In this document: positions 10,954-24,775 of the stretch, one piece after another
How positions within the stretch are numbered: the first letter of the stretch is position 1
Layout of the letters: the number at the start of each line of letters is the position of its first letter
Source of the DNA: Tilletia caries
Taxonomy: Eukaryota > Basidiomycota > Exobasidiomycetes > Tilletiales > Tilletiaceae
Reading direction: 5' to 3'
Assembly (NCBI GenBank): GCA_032718865.1
Contig: JALUTQ010000040.1
Location: 1,178,001-1,242,000 of the forward strand
DNA: 64,000 nucleotides
Made by a program: the position numbers and the translations under genes
Notes under the pieces: generated by a model
Told to the model about the DNA's origin: nothing
What the model saw: only the letters and a program-made list of their open reading frames with translations
Database searches by the model: none

Positions 10954-13900
10954 TCAAGCACCAATCTTGTGCGCCACGGCGATCGCTACCAAGTCCGCAT
11001 GGCTGATGCTCACAACGAAGCTGGCCCCTCCAGGATTCGCGTTCGCAGCCTCGCCGGAGAGGACGACCTTGGGGCCCGTGGGACTCGAGATGATCTCGAT
11101 ATCCCGCATAGGAGCGGCCGCTCCCTTTGAGGGGACGCCCATCGCTTTGAAGACGGCCTCTTTGGCGGCGAAGCGGCCGCAGAAGGAGGCTCGGGCGTCG
11201 GATTGGGCGCGGCAGTAAGCGATCTCGGCCGGCGTGAAGCTGATCAAAAAACAAGAGCAGGGTATCAGTGTTAGTATGGAGTCTACATGAATGGGATAGA
11301 AGGATAAAAAGCCTTGGACTCACTTGCGCTCGATGAAGGTCTCGTTGTCAGCAGGGAACCCGCCGATGTCCTCGACGTCGACGCCAACGCCCTGAACTCC
11401 CACCATCAGCTTCGCAATTCCTTCCTCCTGCTCGTTCGCCGTCGTCGACTTGGCCACCGTCTTACGCTCAGCAAGCGCAGGGAAGGCCGCCAGTGGAGCC
11501 TTGAAGGTCCAGCTGCCCGAGGGCGTCGGTCCGGCTCGGGCGTTCAGGTTCTGAAGGACAGCATCTTCGAGCTCGTTCGGGTAGGGCGGGGCATCCTTGA
11601 CTTGAACGAGGTCGCCGTGCGTTAGTGCTGAGTGCATACGGGTGTACGTGATCCCCTGTCGCTTGGCCGTCTTGCCTCGGTAGTTCTTGAGCTCGTCGGT
11701 GCCCAGGCGGGCAAGGACGTGCGCCGGGTGGAGCACAAGCAAGATGCCGCCGACTTGACCGAAGCCGAAAGAGGTTAGGAGAGCCGCATTCAGGTCTTGA
11801 ACGGTCCGCTGAATCGAGGTCGAGGCGTACAGGAGGTAGGAGAAGTTCCGAAGCTCGGGAGAGATGTCGTCCGCGTTGCGGTTGCCGGCGACGATAGAGG
11901 TCTGGAGACTCTGGATGACCTCGTTCAGAGCCCACGAGGCTGCTCCGCCCTTGGAGTGTCCGCACAGCCACTTCTGCGCCATGGCGGGGACGGCGTGCCC
12001 AGGCGAACGACCGATGAGCTTGAACATCTCGTGGTAGACGTGACTCTCGTTCTTATCGTTGGCAGCGGTGGAGGTGCCGTGCATGGAGACGGCTCCGATG
12101 TCATCGGCAGTAAGGCCCCAGTTAGCCAGAGCTCGCTGCAGCGGCAGAGCTGCCGACATGACTCCGTGGCCGGGAGCGGGGATGCTGCGACCCTGCTTGT
12201 CGGTGTGAGTGCTCGAGTAGGCGACGATGGCTTGGATGGGGCAGCCCATCTCGAGAGCGGTCGCCAGGCTCATGAGCACCTGCACACCACTGCCTTGCGA
12301 CTCCATAAAGCCAGCCCGGGTCGTTGTTGTGGGTCGGGACATCTCGGAAGGCTCGCGGCCAGCAGCAAGTTCGGCCTTAGCGTTGGACGTTGCGTTCATG
12401 TTGGCGAACTCGACCGAGCCTTCCTCGCTGAAGTCGTCGAAGCCGCCGGCCAGCATGACCTTGGCCTTGCCAGAGAGAATAGTCTCGGCAGCGATCTCAA
12501 CGGACTGAAGTGCTGTGGCACAAGCACCGACCGGTGTCTTGATGGGCCCAGAGCTTGACATCAACAGAAGGTTGACCCATCCAGAGCTGTGAATCGGAAG
12601 GTAACAAGTCAGTGACGAGCAAGACATGCACACTGGTCAAGTCATCTACTCACGCAACATTGATGAAGGTCTCTTGAAGAATGTCCTTCTGCACGTCCAG
12701 GTCCTGACGACGGTCGCGGAACATCGCCGAAAGGCTCTGCATGCCGCCCATTCCTGAGCCGATAGAGATACCGACCTCCGAGATGTGGACATGCTCATAA
12801 AGCTCGTAAGGGTCGCTGATGCCTGACATGACGAGGGCTTCGGCCACACACACGAGGACCCAGAGTGTCGTTCGGTCGACTTGGGAGACGATCTCCTCGG
12901 GAATGCCGTATCTGCTGCCGGACCAGCCCGTGGGGATCTGACCAGCAACGAGACGCTCGAAGGACACGGCCTTGGGAACGAAGACTCGGGCGCCCTTCTT
13001 GAGCACCACCAGCCAAGAGTCGCTGCCGGGAGCGGTCTCCCAGATGTCGACTTTGTCACCGTGCTCGCGCTTGTACTTGTCGGCTTCGGCTCCGGAAACC
13101 TCCAAAGGCTCGAGGTCGTGGGACAGCTCGATTTCCTGAGTGAAACCCTTGCGCTTGGGGTCGTAGCCCTTGAAGAGTTCAGGCTCGATGAACCGTACAC
13201 CGGCGTGAGAGATGATCTCGGCTTCGTAGCGTGCCTTCATGTCCTTGTCCTCGACGGGCTCGTCACTCGCGGCGTCGACCCATCCGACGTACGGCTTGCC
13301 ATTCTTGAGCTTGCCGTTGACGTGGCGGATCATGCCCATCATCCAAGCCATCTCGATGACGCCTTCGATAGTCAGCTCGCCTCGAGCCTCTTGCTCCCAT
13401 CGTGTACGGGCACTTCCCCAAGGACTGCAGAAGAAAGTCGAAGGGGCTCAGTAGGAAGTCGTGAGAAAGAGCACATGTGTTAGACTCACCCGACTTCGGC
13501 AAAGCCAGTAATCACGACGACCTTGGTCGGGTCGATAGGACCTTCCATCTTGGCGACAGACTTCAGCTCTTCAACGGCACCAATCTTGGGCTGCTCGAAG
13601 CGGAAGTTGCTGCGTGGTTGAACGTTGACCTTCTGGTGCCTGTAGAGGTAAGATGACGATGAAAGTCAGTACTGTAATATGCCAATGCGATCCACAGCAT
13701 AATACTCACAAGGCTTCTGCGGCGGCACCGTGGATGACCCGGAAGTCAGCGGAGTTCTCCAGAGCCAGCGCTCGGCGCTTCTCAGCCTCTCCTCGGATTG
13801 CCGTCCGAATCTCAGCCGTCTTCTCGGCAAGCTCAGGGACGCGGTCGAAGCCGCCACCGAGGTCCGCCTGGATGGGCTCAATTTGCGCGAATGAAGACAT

Positions 13901-16900
13901 CACTGGACTGAGCAGGCCGAGGATGTTGAAGGCCATCTCGACGGGCGAGAATGTGCGAAGGCCGAGCTTCTCCAAAGACTCGGCAACGATGTTGCTCTGC
14001 TCCATCAGGCCTGTGCCGCGGACCCAGCCGATGACCGCTCCTGTGATGGAGAGATAGGTCGACCACCCCTCGGAGGACCACCGTTGAGCGAGTGTCTCGA
14101 GGGAGATCTTCGACTCCGAGTAGAGGCCGTCCGATCCAAAGACTCCATGATTGGGGCTGAGGGGAAGCACGACCAGAGTCGGGCGGGTCTCGATGCCACG
14201 AGCGGCCTTCTTGATCTTGATTGCACCCAGCAGACGGATGACGTTGGTGAGCATGATCCGGTGAGCGAGCTCGGACTTGTCGTCGATGCCGTCGATCTGT
14301 CGGCCATTCTCAGGGATCGCAGCGAAGGGAAGAACAAAGTCCAGATCGAGCTGCATCGTGTCGTAAATGTAGTCTACCAGGCTGTCGACGTCTTGACGAG
14401 AACCAGCATTGAGCGGTACCACCGTTAGCGTGGATCCGCGTGCGCCGACCTCCTGATAGATGCGCTGGTAATACTCGACGGTGGCACGGGAGTAGCTGCT
14501 GGTGGTGATGATGACACGCGCACCACCAGCGAGCAGGCCGCGGACGATTGCCAGTCCGATGGACCCCTTGCCGACACCAGTCAACTGTTCGGCGATCGAG
14601 GATGAATGTCAGAACGGATTGAAGAGAATGACACAAGATTGGAACTCACCAAGGCATTCTGGCCCTTGAAGGTTATGCCATTGCTGGCCATCTCCTCCAG
14701 TAGACTGAAGTAGACAGATGTCAGCTTTTGACTGGCCTGCCACTTGCCGGCAACCTTGCGCTGGATGTTCAAGAATGGCTGGCGATCGTCCGGCATGCCA
14801 AAGGCGTCAACAGACGACGGCCGGGCCGTGGTCGTGCTTGTGCGGCGGGCTCGAGACTGTCGCGGGCCAGTGATCCGTGGACGAGGCGACGGGGAGCCAA
14901 GGGAGCGGACGGCCTCTGTGTAGAGACTCTTGAGAGTCGCCTTGCTGAGCTTGCTCATGCTGGGCTCGTTCTTGATCAGCATCCAAAGCTTCCCGATGTT
15001 CTCGTGGGCCTTCTCGACATTGATCTGGGGGCCAACGCGAGTTCCGACCGCCATCTCTTTGACGTATGCTTCGAGCTTGCGGACGCCGATGCGCTTCGCC
15101 TCCGTATAGACGATGTTGCCACGAGTATCGATCTCGGTGTGCGGCGCAGTGGGAGCGTGAACCTCCTTGTACCTGGCGGATTCGACCATTGCCTCCTTGC
15201 AGTTATCGATCAGCTGCTGGCCGAACGTTTTGGCGAGCTCGTAGTTGGGACCCATGCTCGGATCGATTCTGTCGATGTAGAACTGCATATAATCGACCAT
15301 GGCCTGGTCTGCTCGGTTCATGATCGTCAGGCACCGCGCCGTGATCTCTCGGTCCACCGTTGTGAGCTCGCCGTGGATGATCGCATAGTAAGCAAGCATG
15401 GCGTCTTGTCGGGACCAGTTCCAGTAGCTGGAGAAGTGTCGGGCCTTGAGCGGTTCGAAGCGGGGCATGATACCCTTCGTGTAGACTTCGCCATGCTCCG
15501 AGGCGATAGCGTCAAGCTGACCTTGTGCGTTCTTGAGGTCCTGGCGCAACGAGTCAGCGGCACGGGCAGACGTCCGATGATCTTCGTCCAGGTAACGCTC
15601 CAAGGTCTGGATCTGCCTTCGTGCGTGCGCTTGCTCGTGAGCCCTGAGCTTGTCGAGTTCCTCGCTGCTGATGACAGCACCACCAGCGCCGGCCGCGCCA
15701 CCACTTCCACTTCCGCCTTGCTGGAGGTTGAGGTTGTTGAGGGTGGAGTAAGTAGCAACGATGGAATCCAGCCAGGCCTTGGCTTCAGGCTCTGAGGTGA
15801 GGCGCATGGCGGGCTCCTGAGTCAACGCCACGAGGAGGACTCCATCGGTGCGACCGCTGCCGAGACCCCACGCCTTCGATAGGTGAGCTTTGACGGCAGA
15901 CATGTTGAAGCCTCCTGGGAGTTTGCCACCGACCACGCGGGAGACCAGACCGGTGGTATGCTTGCCAAGAGTTCCGCTGTAGCCGCTGTTGAGCGTCGAT
16001 CCAAGCTCTTCAAGAGGCATCTCCTCACCGCGCTCAGGAAGAGATCCAAATTCTGCGAAGAATGCTGCATCAGCACATGATCAACCTCAGCATCTGACCG
16101 CACATGAACTCACCAAGCTGCAGATCTCCGATGAGTTCGTTCTGCAATGTCGACTTGCCGCCGACCATGTCCTTGATGGCCTTGCTGAGCTGAATATCGG
16201 CGATGGGCTTCTTGAGCTTCTGAGCCAAGACGGCTCGTATGGTGTCGGTAGCCTTGAGGGGCTCATCGGGGACACTGGCGGCAGCAGCTGCTGGGGATGC
16301 CGAGACGATAGGTGCAGGCGAAGGCGCCGCGACAGCGGCGGGACCAGGAGCGGACGTCTCAGGAGCGCTGCCTTGTTCGGCAGTTGCGGACCCGTCCTCC
16401 TCTGCATCTGCGAAGGAATAGTATATAGCTTCTTGATCCTTGCCATGGCACAGCATTACACGGCGCTTGCCACGGGCGAGGTCTGCCTTGGCGTACTTGA
16501 GCTTGTGTGTACGCTGAGCCATGCCGACCAGGGTCGGGGAGGGACCGAACTCGATCAGCCGTTCGAAGTCGTAAGGGGGCGAGAAGAGGATGTCTTGCGT
16601 CTCGATCCATCTGACAGGAGAAGCGAACTGATAGGCAAGAAGCTCGATGAGCAGGAGAGCGGTGAGTTGCTGCTCCTTCTCTTCCGTCTCCCAACCATCA
16701 CGCTCCCAGTGGGCGAGGGCCTTGCCGAGGCGTGAGGAGTCCGTCTGATTGAATATCAGCTCAGCGTACGCCTTTGTAGTCTCGAAGGGAGCTGCCACCA
16801 AGTTCGGGATGTAGCGCAGACGAAGATTGTCGGGGCTGATATTCTCGACGTTGATGCGCTTTGAGAGATAGGCGCGGAAAGGGGTGACGCCGCCTGTCAG

Positions 16901-19900
16901 GTATCGACTGTGGAAAGGAACGTCGATGCCAGCAAGGGGTATGGTAGCAAAGCCCCGCTGGAGCTGGATTGTGCCCTTCTTCTCCTCCTCGACGGCTGCG
17001 GCGAAGATCTCCTTGACGATCTCGGTCAGCTTCTCGCGGACCTCTTCGGTGGTCATTTGCTTGAGCAATTGAGGAAGATCGATCTTCTTGATCTTGATGA
17101 AGTTGAGGACGTTGGTCGTAGTGAGCAGGGTGACGAGCTCACCAGCAACAACATATTGCTGGTTGTAGACGTTCATGTTGACCGTCTGGAGCAGCCGGTT
17201 GGAGACGCGGCTGACGGTCTCTATGACTTCGTGCAATGCGGCCTCCGTGAAAGTGGGGCTGATGCGGCTCGGATTGCACGCCATCATGCCGTAGTTGCTG
17301 CGACCTTCCTCGTCACGTTGCACCGCTCGCTGCATGGTCAGCCCGCGGTAGAGCACAACGTCGACGAGGTCCTTGACTTGAAGGACGCCAGCGAGAGCGG
17401 CGAGAGCAGCGTACTCGCCGAGGGAGTGGCCCGCAAAGGCAGCTTCCTCGGGGATCAGACCTCGGTCTTGCATGTCCCGGAACGCGCTGAGTTCGACGAG
17501 GCAGATCGATATCTGCGAGAACTGGGTGGCGTACAGCAGTCCCTTTGGCGACTGGAAGGTGTAGCTCTGGCTCTGGTTGGTAATCTCGGGGAAGAGTGGG
17601 AGCGTCACGGCCTTGCCCTGCTCATCGACCGCATCGTACGCCATCGACATGTATCGCTCCCGAATGGCATGACCCTTGACACCACCGAAGTAGACCGTCT
17701 TCGTCATTGGGTTCTTGTTGACGATCTCGAGGATCGAGAAGCCCATGGACTCGCGGAGATGCTTGTCGGCCTCGTCCCAGATTGCTTTCGAGGTCGCACT
17801 GGCGTTGTACAAATCCATACCCATGCCTGGTTCTTGACTACCCTGACCTGTGAAAACGAAGGTCGTCGGAGGTTGCATGATCTCTGCAGATCCGTCGATG
17901 ACCTTCTCTCCACGTTGGTTGAAGGTCTCGACCTTGACAACCTTGTTGCCGGCTCGCATCGCGACGTGACGCAGTCGGACACTCAGGACATCTCCGGGAA
18001 GGACCATGCCGGTGAAGTTGGCCTCGAAGGAGAGGCAGCGTTCTGGGTGACCCTCTGCGGCGATCTCTTCCACGTACTTGCGAGTCGCGGCCGAAAGGAA
18101 CATGCCGTGGGTGATGGTACCAGGGAGAGCAGCAAAGTCGGAGAAGTAGGGGTTGATGTGGATGGGGTTGAAGTCGCCACTGGTGAGCGAGTAAGCCTCG
18201 TTCGAAGCAGGCGCAACGAAAGACGAGCTCGTGGATGGAGGGTTGATCGAGTAGCCGTTCTCAAGCGGTATGGGTCCCTGGCTGCTTCCGCCAAGTCGCT
18301 TGACGTACTCCACCACCGGATTTCCGAAACTGACCGAGTCGGCCTCGTACTCGATCGTGGCCCTCTGAGTGCGCGTCCCCTTCGTGTCGCGATGGTAGAT
18401 CCCACCTTGGACGTTGACCGCCGAAAAGGAGTTGGCGTCCTTGAAGTGGAGTTCGCTGGTGACTTCGAACTCAAGCTTCATGCCGGGCTCAGGCTTGACT
18501 TCTGAGGTCCAGTCGATCCAGTCCTTGGTGAGCATAACCGAGACGTCGGTGTCCGTCTTGAGCTCGACGGTGTAGATGTCTCGCGTCCTGTCGAAGCACT
18601 TCTCGAAGTCATTGTATCGACCTCGGTAGAAGAAGCTCGAAGTGACCTCGATCGCAGGGACAAAGTCCTCGCCCACCTTCCTGAGCACGACACCGGTGAT
18701 GGCCACGCTCTTGCCCGTGTCCGAGATGCGAATGCTCTTCGTCGTGGCGGTGGCCATGCAGACGTCACCAACTTGAAGCGGCTTCGCCCCCTTGACCATC
18801 GTGAACCGGTTACTCAGGTGGACGAGCGTGAGCAGATCGGCATCAGCACTCGCCATGAGCGCCTGCATGATGGCTTCCCATCCAGCCACGATCGCAAAGT
18901 CGATCGGGGCCTGCCCGTGGAGGTGGTAGCCGACGTTGCGGTTCTCGACGATCTGGCAGAAGCGCTTGATCGCAGCGGCGTCGAGTGTCTTGACAGGGCC
19001 CTTGTACACACCAGCGTCGGCTGGCGCCTTCCATGCCTCTGCTGAACCGAACCACAGCTGGCTGTAGAAAGCCCGGACGCGGTCGTTCCGACCCTCCATC
19101 GACTCGTGAATGGGAGCGAAAGGCTGGTCGGGGCGATAGATATACTCGAGCTCGAGCGGCACTGACTCGCCGCGACGTTCCTCGCTGATGGTGGCCTTGA
19201 TAACCTTGGACGAGGGATCCTTGGTCATGCGAACAGCTACAAAGTTGCTGCTGTTAGGACCGAACGACCGAGTTGCACCCTGAAGTTGGATGGAGAGTGG
19301 CTCCATGGTCTTGAGGTTGAAGACGACCTCGGCCTTCTGACCGGCTCGAGGCGCGAACATGCGCTTGACCGGATTGTTGATGTAGTTCCGGTTTTGCACG
19401 ACGCTCGTCTTCCGCAGAATGGCACTCAACCAGCTGGCGTTGGGACCTGCCAGAGCGGCAAGCCATTGGTTGTGCGCCGGAGGCTGCGAACCGAGCTCGA
19501 AACGGCGGGTGACCGTGTCGCCGCTGGTGACTTCCGCGAACTTGATCTTCAAGGCATTGCAAGCCTGGGCAGTCTCGGTAAGAGGCGCCTCGCGGCTGAG
19601 GTACTGGACGGTCGGGACCTTGTCGGCATTACCGTCGTAGAAGCGCTCCAAGAGCAACTGGATCAGCTTCTGCTCGATGCCGCCCAGCATTTCTCTGATG
19701 GGCTCGTCGACCTTCGTGGCGTGACGAGCAGCCACAGGACCTTGAAGCACACAGACTCGCTGGGGGTCTTGGTCAAAGACAGCATCGATGTCTTCGGCTT
19801 GCCAGAGCGAATCCTTCTTGAACCCTGTTGTGGACGGAAAACAATGAATCAGCGCCACATCCAAACACGAACATGCTCGACAGTTGATAACTCACAGGTC

Positions 19901-22900
19901 TGGAAGCTCTCGTCAAGGACAGGGATGAAGGGGACGGGCTTCTGGCCAGGTCGCTGGCAGAGCGCAAGGAAGAAGGACACATCCTCCGCAGCCAACAGGA
20001 TCTTGGTCGCATCCGCATACTCGGCGAAGAAGTGATCCATAAAGGCAGCCGGCTCCGAGTCGAGAACGCTGTACGACTGGAGCATCGAAAGCTTACGGCC
20101 TCCAGACTCGATACCCGCGAAGCGCTCCTCGACGCGGCGCAGCCAGTCGCCCATCAGTCGCTGCAGCGACGCATCGATCCAACGGGATTGGTGCGCAACG
20201 AACAAGAGCCGGAGCATGCGGCGCGTTACCTCCTCGTAGGTCATCTCGGCCACGTTGTTGGCAACCGAACCGTCGAGGTGGGCGGGGAACCATGGCTTCT
20301 GGAAGTCGGCATTGAGTCGACGAATGATGTAGTCCCTGTTCTCAACTAGCCAGGCCATTCGCTTCTCCTTGTTGAGGGTGAAGAGCTTCTTGTCGAGCTC
20401 AGCCCAGAGCTTCACACCGCGGGTGGCAATCTTGTGGATGGGCTCGCCAAGTTCTGAGAATGGAATGAAATAAGTCAGAATGAAGCACAAGGAGATGGTG
20501 TAATCACAGATATACTCACCCGAAGTGACGGTGATGATGCCGCCCGTTTCCTTGTCGTAGGTGGCTTGCCAAGCGGCGTCTTCCACTCCAGGAGCATCAA
20601 CGATGAGCTGTTTGACAGCCGTGCTCGTGTGAGCCTCCTTTGCGATCATTACCCAGCTGCCGAACAGCACACCATCAAACGGCATGGGTTCCACGCCGAA
20701 CTTGTCGACACTCCAGTCACCACTGAGGTACGGCCAGAAGTCATCAGCGCTTCCAAAGCCGCTGCCCGCGACGAGGGAGATGTTCGTGTTGCGTCGGATG
20801 CGGGAGTACGTCGCCAGGATGGGCTGGTGGAAGTCTTCAGCCGAGTGGTGACCCCCGGCCCGACCGCCGGTCCACTGAAGGATGATGGGGAAGTCGGGGT
20901 TGGCAGCTGCGATGCTGCACACCTGTCCAATGGCGTCGGCCGATCCGGGCTTGAAGGCGACGTGCTCGATGCCGGCATCACGAAGACCTGCGATGATGTC
21001 CTTGGCGTTCTCGGTGGAGGGGATACCAGCAGCGACGCAGAAGCCCTGAAGTGGAAGACCCTCGCGGCGCATCTCTTGCCAGAGAGGCAGCTGGAAAGCC
21101 CATTGCCGCGGGTTGATGAAGAGAGCATTGAGCGTAAGACCTTGGCCCGGCTCCGTCGCAGCTTGAATCTGCGCCACCTTAGACCGCAGCGCCTTGGCGT
21201 TGTAATGGCCGCCACCGGCAAGCTCGATGTGGTATCCCGCATTGAGGACGGCAGCGTTGAAGCCGGTGCCGACCGTGGAGGGTGTCATACCGGGGACCAT
21301 GATCGGAGGTCGACCGAGGAGACGAGAGAAGGCCGTGTCGATCTGGAGCTTCCCATCCTCCGTCTTGACAAGGCGCGGTCGGAATGCCTGAGACCAGCGC
21401 TCCTCGCGCTGAACCTTGTGAAGATCGTAGAGCTCGGCAGCCTCGCGGTGCATTCCGCTCGCGATGATGACACGTACACCTCGGCCCTGGAGGTTGAATG
21501 CTGTTAACCCTCCAATGCCCGAGAGACCGCCGGTGCCAAAGTCGACGCAGTGAGTGACGCTCGAACCGACATTGGTAGCCTTGCTCCAGTGCACAGGTCG
21601 GTCGAAGATCTGGCGAAGAATGGAGCGGGGAATGCCTTCTTCCGTGTGGGCGCGCAGATCAGAGCCATCAAATGTGTCCCGAACCTCGATGGCGAGCTCT
21701 TCGGGGCTCCAAAGGTCGACACCGGCGTAGTATTCTGATGCAATGCGGTCGGACACACCGCGCAGATAAGGCGAGTGGAACGGAAGGTTGACCGGCAAGA
21801 AGCGCATAGTGAAGTTCGGCTTGCGCTGGCCGAAGGGAACACGACCTTGGTTGGCGTCAAGGTCTGCCCGGACTGCGCGCAAGCTCGTGACAAGTCCGCA
21901 CAGAGCTCGAGGCTGACCAGTGACGACGTATCGGTGGGTGCCGTTGTACAGGCTGATGCCGACTTGGTCGACCTCGTCCAGATGAGCATTGGTGGCGTTG
22001 ATGTACTTGTTGAGGGCCTTCTCGTCAAGACCATTCACAGCGAGCATGGGGGTGGGAATGCCTTCACCGCCCGTCATGGCATCGCCAATTACAGCCGGCT
22101 CGATGGAGAACGCAGGGAAAGCCTCTTGTCCGCACTTGCCGATGTGGAAGAGGAGTCCGAGTCCCTTGATGACGTTGGATTCGAAGGACTCCAGACTGTC
22201 GCTCGTCGCCATAACGACGGCACTGACGATCCCCTGGCTGTGGCCCGTCGCTCCTTGGAACCGAGCGCGGAAGTTCTTGGGCGACAGTCCGCTGGCGCGG
22301 AGACTGACCAGGAACTGAACCAGCTGCGTGAGGCCAATAAGCGGCAGGGAGACTGGGATACTGCCGAGGTAGCTGACGGAGGGCAGAGGCTGGACACCTG
22401 TAAGCCATGCATGGACATCGAGACCAGGCAGGTAGAAGCTGCTAAATCCTTCGAGAGTGGCCTGCTCGACGTGTGCTTGGAGCGTCTTGGTGGCGGTGAC
22501 GATGATCGGCTCGACAAGGGGCCGGTATGTGTTGAAGAGGAGCTGGAGCTCGTTGAAGTAGACCTGAGGCAGGGGGTGGAGCAAGCGATGTCAGTCAGTC
22601 GGTTTCGGAAAGTATCTACCAGGTCATCAGGTCCTGATCGAAACACTCACTTCATTGGTACCCTGTCCTCCGAAGAGAGCGAAAATGCCAGCGTCGCCCT
22701 TCCCAGCCAGGCTGAGCAGTTTCGGAGTCGGCAGCAGTGGCAACTTGCCCTGCTTCTCCAGCGTGACGTAAGCAGTGAAGTAATCGCACAAAAGAGCAGT
22801 GCGCGACTCCTCGTCGAACGCCGCAGCATTCATAGCGACCGAATGAATATCAACGCTGTGCGACTTCGAGATGGTGAGGTACTCGGCGTGGAAAAAAGTC

Positions 22901-23343
22901 CAGAGGGCCTTGACGCACTCGATGACGGGTCCGTCGGGCTCCTCGTTCACCTTGCGGGCGGCAAAGCCGAGGAACGAAGCTGTGAGCGAGACATGCGCAG
23001 GCTCAGCTCCGTTAGGGAGCGTCGAGCCCACAGCAGTCTCGTCACCATCGGACGAGTCCGCACGAGCGAGGGCGGGCCGAGCGCTGTCGTTGCTCCCGCG
23101 GCGAGCCTTCTTGTAGGAGCTCTCAAAACCCTCACGGAGGAGTTGAGATGCGAGCCAGCCGTCCTGGTAGGAAGGCACTTGGACCTTGACGTGGACTCCG
23201 TTGGCGCCGATGGTGAGAGGACGGGTGACCGCGTATGAGGACGAGTGGGAAACTGTAGTGGCGGGCGTACTGGCACCGGACTCGACAGGGACGAAGTCCG
23301 TCGTGTGACTGGTGGGGGGAGAGTTGGAGGTAGCTGAAGACAT
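10954..23343 (-). CDS. Fused beta-alpha type I fatty acid synthase
   Basis: Ten exons (23343-22651, 22563-20520, 20453-19896, 19825-16114, 16052-14650, 14584-13710, 13639-13500, 13424-12654, 12586-11324, 11239-10954) join in frame to 3,914 residues. Domain order: acetyltransferase (GHSQG, Ser near 340), enoyl reductase (PPIMVPGMTPSTVG to GGRAGGHH, about 620-1080), dehydratase hotdog (FNPIHI near 1650), malonyl/palmitoyl transferase (GHSLGEY, Ser near 1899), ACP (VGGKSTLQNE, phosphopantetheine Ser near 2323), ketoreductase (TGVGKGSIG near 2805), ketosynthase (GACATALQS, Cys near 3421; HGT and GHSKGG histidines near 3568 and 3609) and C-terminal phosphopantetheinyl transferase (GVGVDVEDI to KIGA). 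No stop or start separates the beta and alpha halves, and one ACP is seen. The product makes cytosolic long-chain acyl-CoA. Other fungi split this into FAS1 and FAS2; a fused gene is known from Ustilago maydis. Confidence 0.95.
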
Positions 23344-23532
23344 GATGGCGAAATTCTATTTGATGGGGGAGGCGCGGTGAAAAGGGGTGCGTGGTTTCTT
23401 GAAAGCGAAGAAGAGTTCGGATCTTGAGCGCGCCGTTTGTGTGTGCGTGAGATGACTTTGGTTTGTTGGATGAGCGCACTTGGATGCTGCTGATGCGGAT
23501 GAGTGTTGGTGTAGTGGTACAAGTTGTATTTC

Positions 23533-23600
23533 CTGAAGGAAGGGAAGAGCCAGGTCAGAATGTCTGCGCAGTGCTCAGCATGCTCTGATGAACAACTCAC
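23533..23600 (-). other. Probable 5'-UTR intron of the fatty acid synthase gene
   Basis: On the minus strand the segment starts GTGAGTTG and ends CCTTCCTTCAG. It is 68 nt, like the coding introns, and lies 190 bp before the ATG. It is inferred from splice signals only. Confidence 0.4.
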
Positions 23601-24527
23601 TATGCTGCAGCGTGACAAGGGGGCGTTCGGGGCGTGGACTACTGCTCGGACGAGGGCAGTCTCTTGTTCGTTTGAGGGTGTAAGGGTGCTCGAATCAGAC
23701 CTGCTGTGAATGGTTGAGAGGATGAGCAGGAGATGGGAAGGGGAGCTGGGGAAGGTGACGAGTTGGGAAGGAAGGGGCGGTCAGCTTTATGAGGCAAAAC
23801 GGAGCAACACAGAAAGATGACCCCATCCGAAGTGAGAAAATCTGGTGGGGACAGGCAGAAGGAGCGTGTCCAGCTCTTGGTCCTTCTCGCTGCTCGCACG
23901 GGAGTCGGCTGCGCTCCAAGGCTGAGTGACAGATAAGCATAAGCCATGAGCCCCCCGGGGCACGCGTCAGATAGCCGTATCAAAGCCTGGCAAGCTTTCC
24001 AAGAAGTCAAAGACAAGAGGAGCTCTCTCGCCGATCAGACAGAGAAGAGCTGAGGTCCAACAGGACCTTGCATGGCCCGAGCGAGCGTGGGCTGCCGATT
24101 TCCTTCTTTTTTTGGGTCGGTGCATCTTCCGCTTGTCCGCATGCGGGAGGGGGGAAATGAGGCAAACACGATGAGAGCCGGAGGCCGGAGGTGGGCGTGA
24201 ACCTGTTATGAGATATGAGATCATGCCGTCGGTCGTACTTTGCTGGGGAAAGCTTGCGAAAGGGAAGGGAGGGACGGAACGAGTGGTCAACTTAACTGGT
24301 CTTGCCGGTGATGATGAGCATTGAGCAGGCTGCGGTCAGAAGAACAAAGAGAAGGGACCCTGAACCTAGCGGGGGAGTGAAACCCGGCGCAACGGTGCGC
24401 TGTTGTTGGGAAGGGGAGCAACATGTTGGACCTTATATTGGGGAGAACAGAGAGGTCGGCGATGGATGGGTGCGGGATGGAACCAGGCATGAAACTTGGT
24501 GGGATTTGGGTCAGGGCGTCGCGCGTC

Positions 24528-24537
24528 GCCACGTGGC
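24528..24537. promoter_or_regulatory. E-box palindrome GCCACGTGGC upstream of the fatty acid synthase gene
   Basis: The same 10-bp palindrome as at 188-197, about 1.2 kb upstream of the synthase start. CACGTG cores are bHLH sites; a regulatory role in lipid synthesis is speculation. Confidence 0.3.
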
Positions 24538-24775
24538 GAGATGTTCGGCCCGAAAATGGTCCGAGAAGCTGGGCGAAAGCTTCGCAAACCTCACTGAGAA
24601 GGAAGCGGGCTTCGCTGGATCCGGGCAAGGAAAGGGTGGAAGAGTCCAACGCGACGCCCAGCGGCGGCAACTACGACGCAGATGTTATTACTATAGGCAG
24701 GCAAGGGAACGACGGGCTCGCAATCGCGCATAAAGCGGTGGTTGTCTAAAGAGGAGAAGAAAAGGAGAAAACTGT

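Larger units (their letters stand above)
23344..24775. other. Long 5' region of the fatty acid synthase gene
   Basis: This 1.4-kb stretch between the synthase start and the end of the LETM1-like gene contains no convincing coding region; the short open frames lack family features. It holds a likely 5'-UTR intron (23533-23600) and an E-box palindrome (24528-24537), so it probably carries the synthase promoter. Confidence 0.5.

Noticed and set aside
14728..15795. A 355-codon plus-strand open frame opposite the ACP-ketoreductase linker
   Set aside because: Antisense shadow of a verified synthase exon.
16910..18505. A 531-codon plus-strand open frame opposite the fatty acid synthase
   Set aside because: It mirrors a strongly conserved synthase exon; GC-rich third positions often leave the antisense frame open. 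No start context or family features.
10954..23343. Two separate synthase genes (FAS1 and FAS2) back to back
   Set aside because: The junction lies within one continuous exon (16114-19825) and no stop codon or new start is present.
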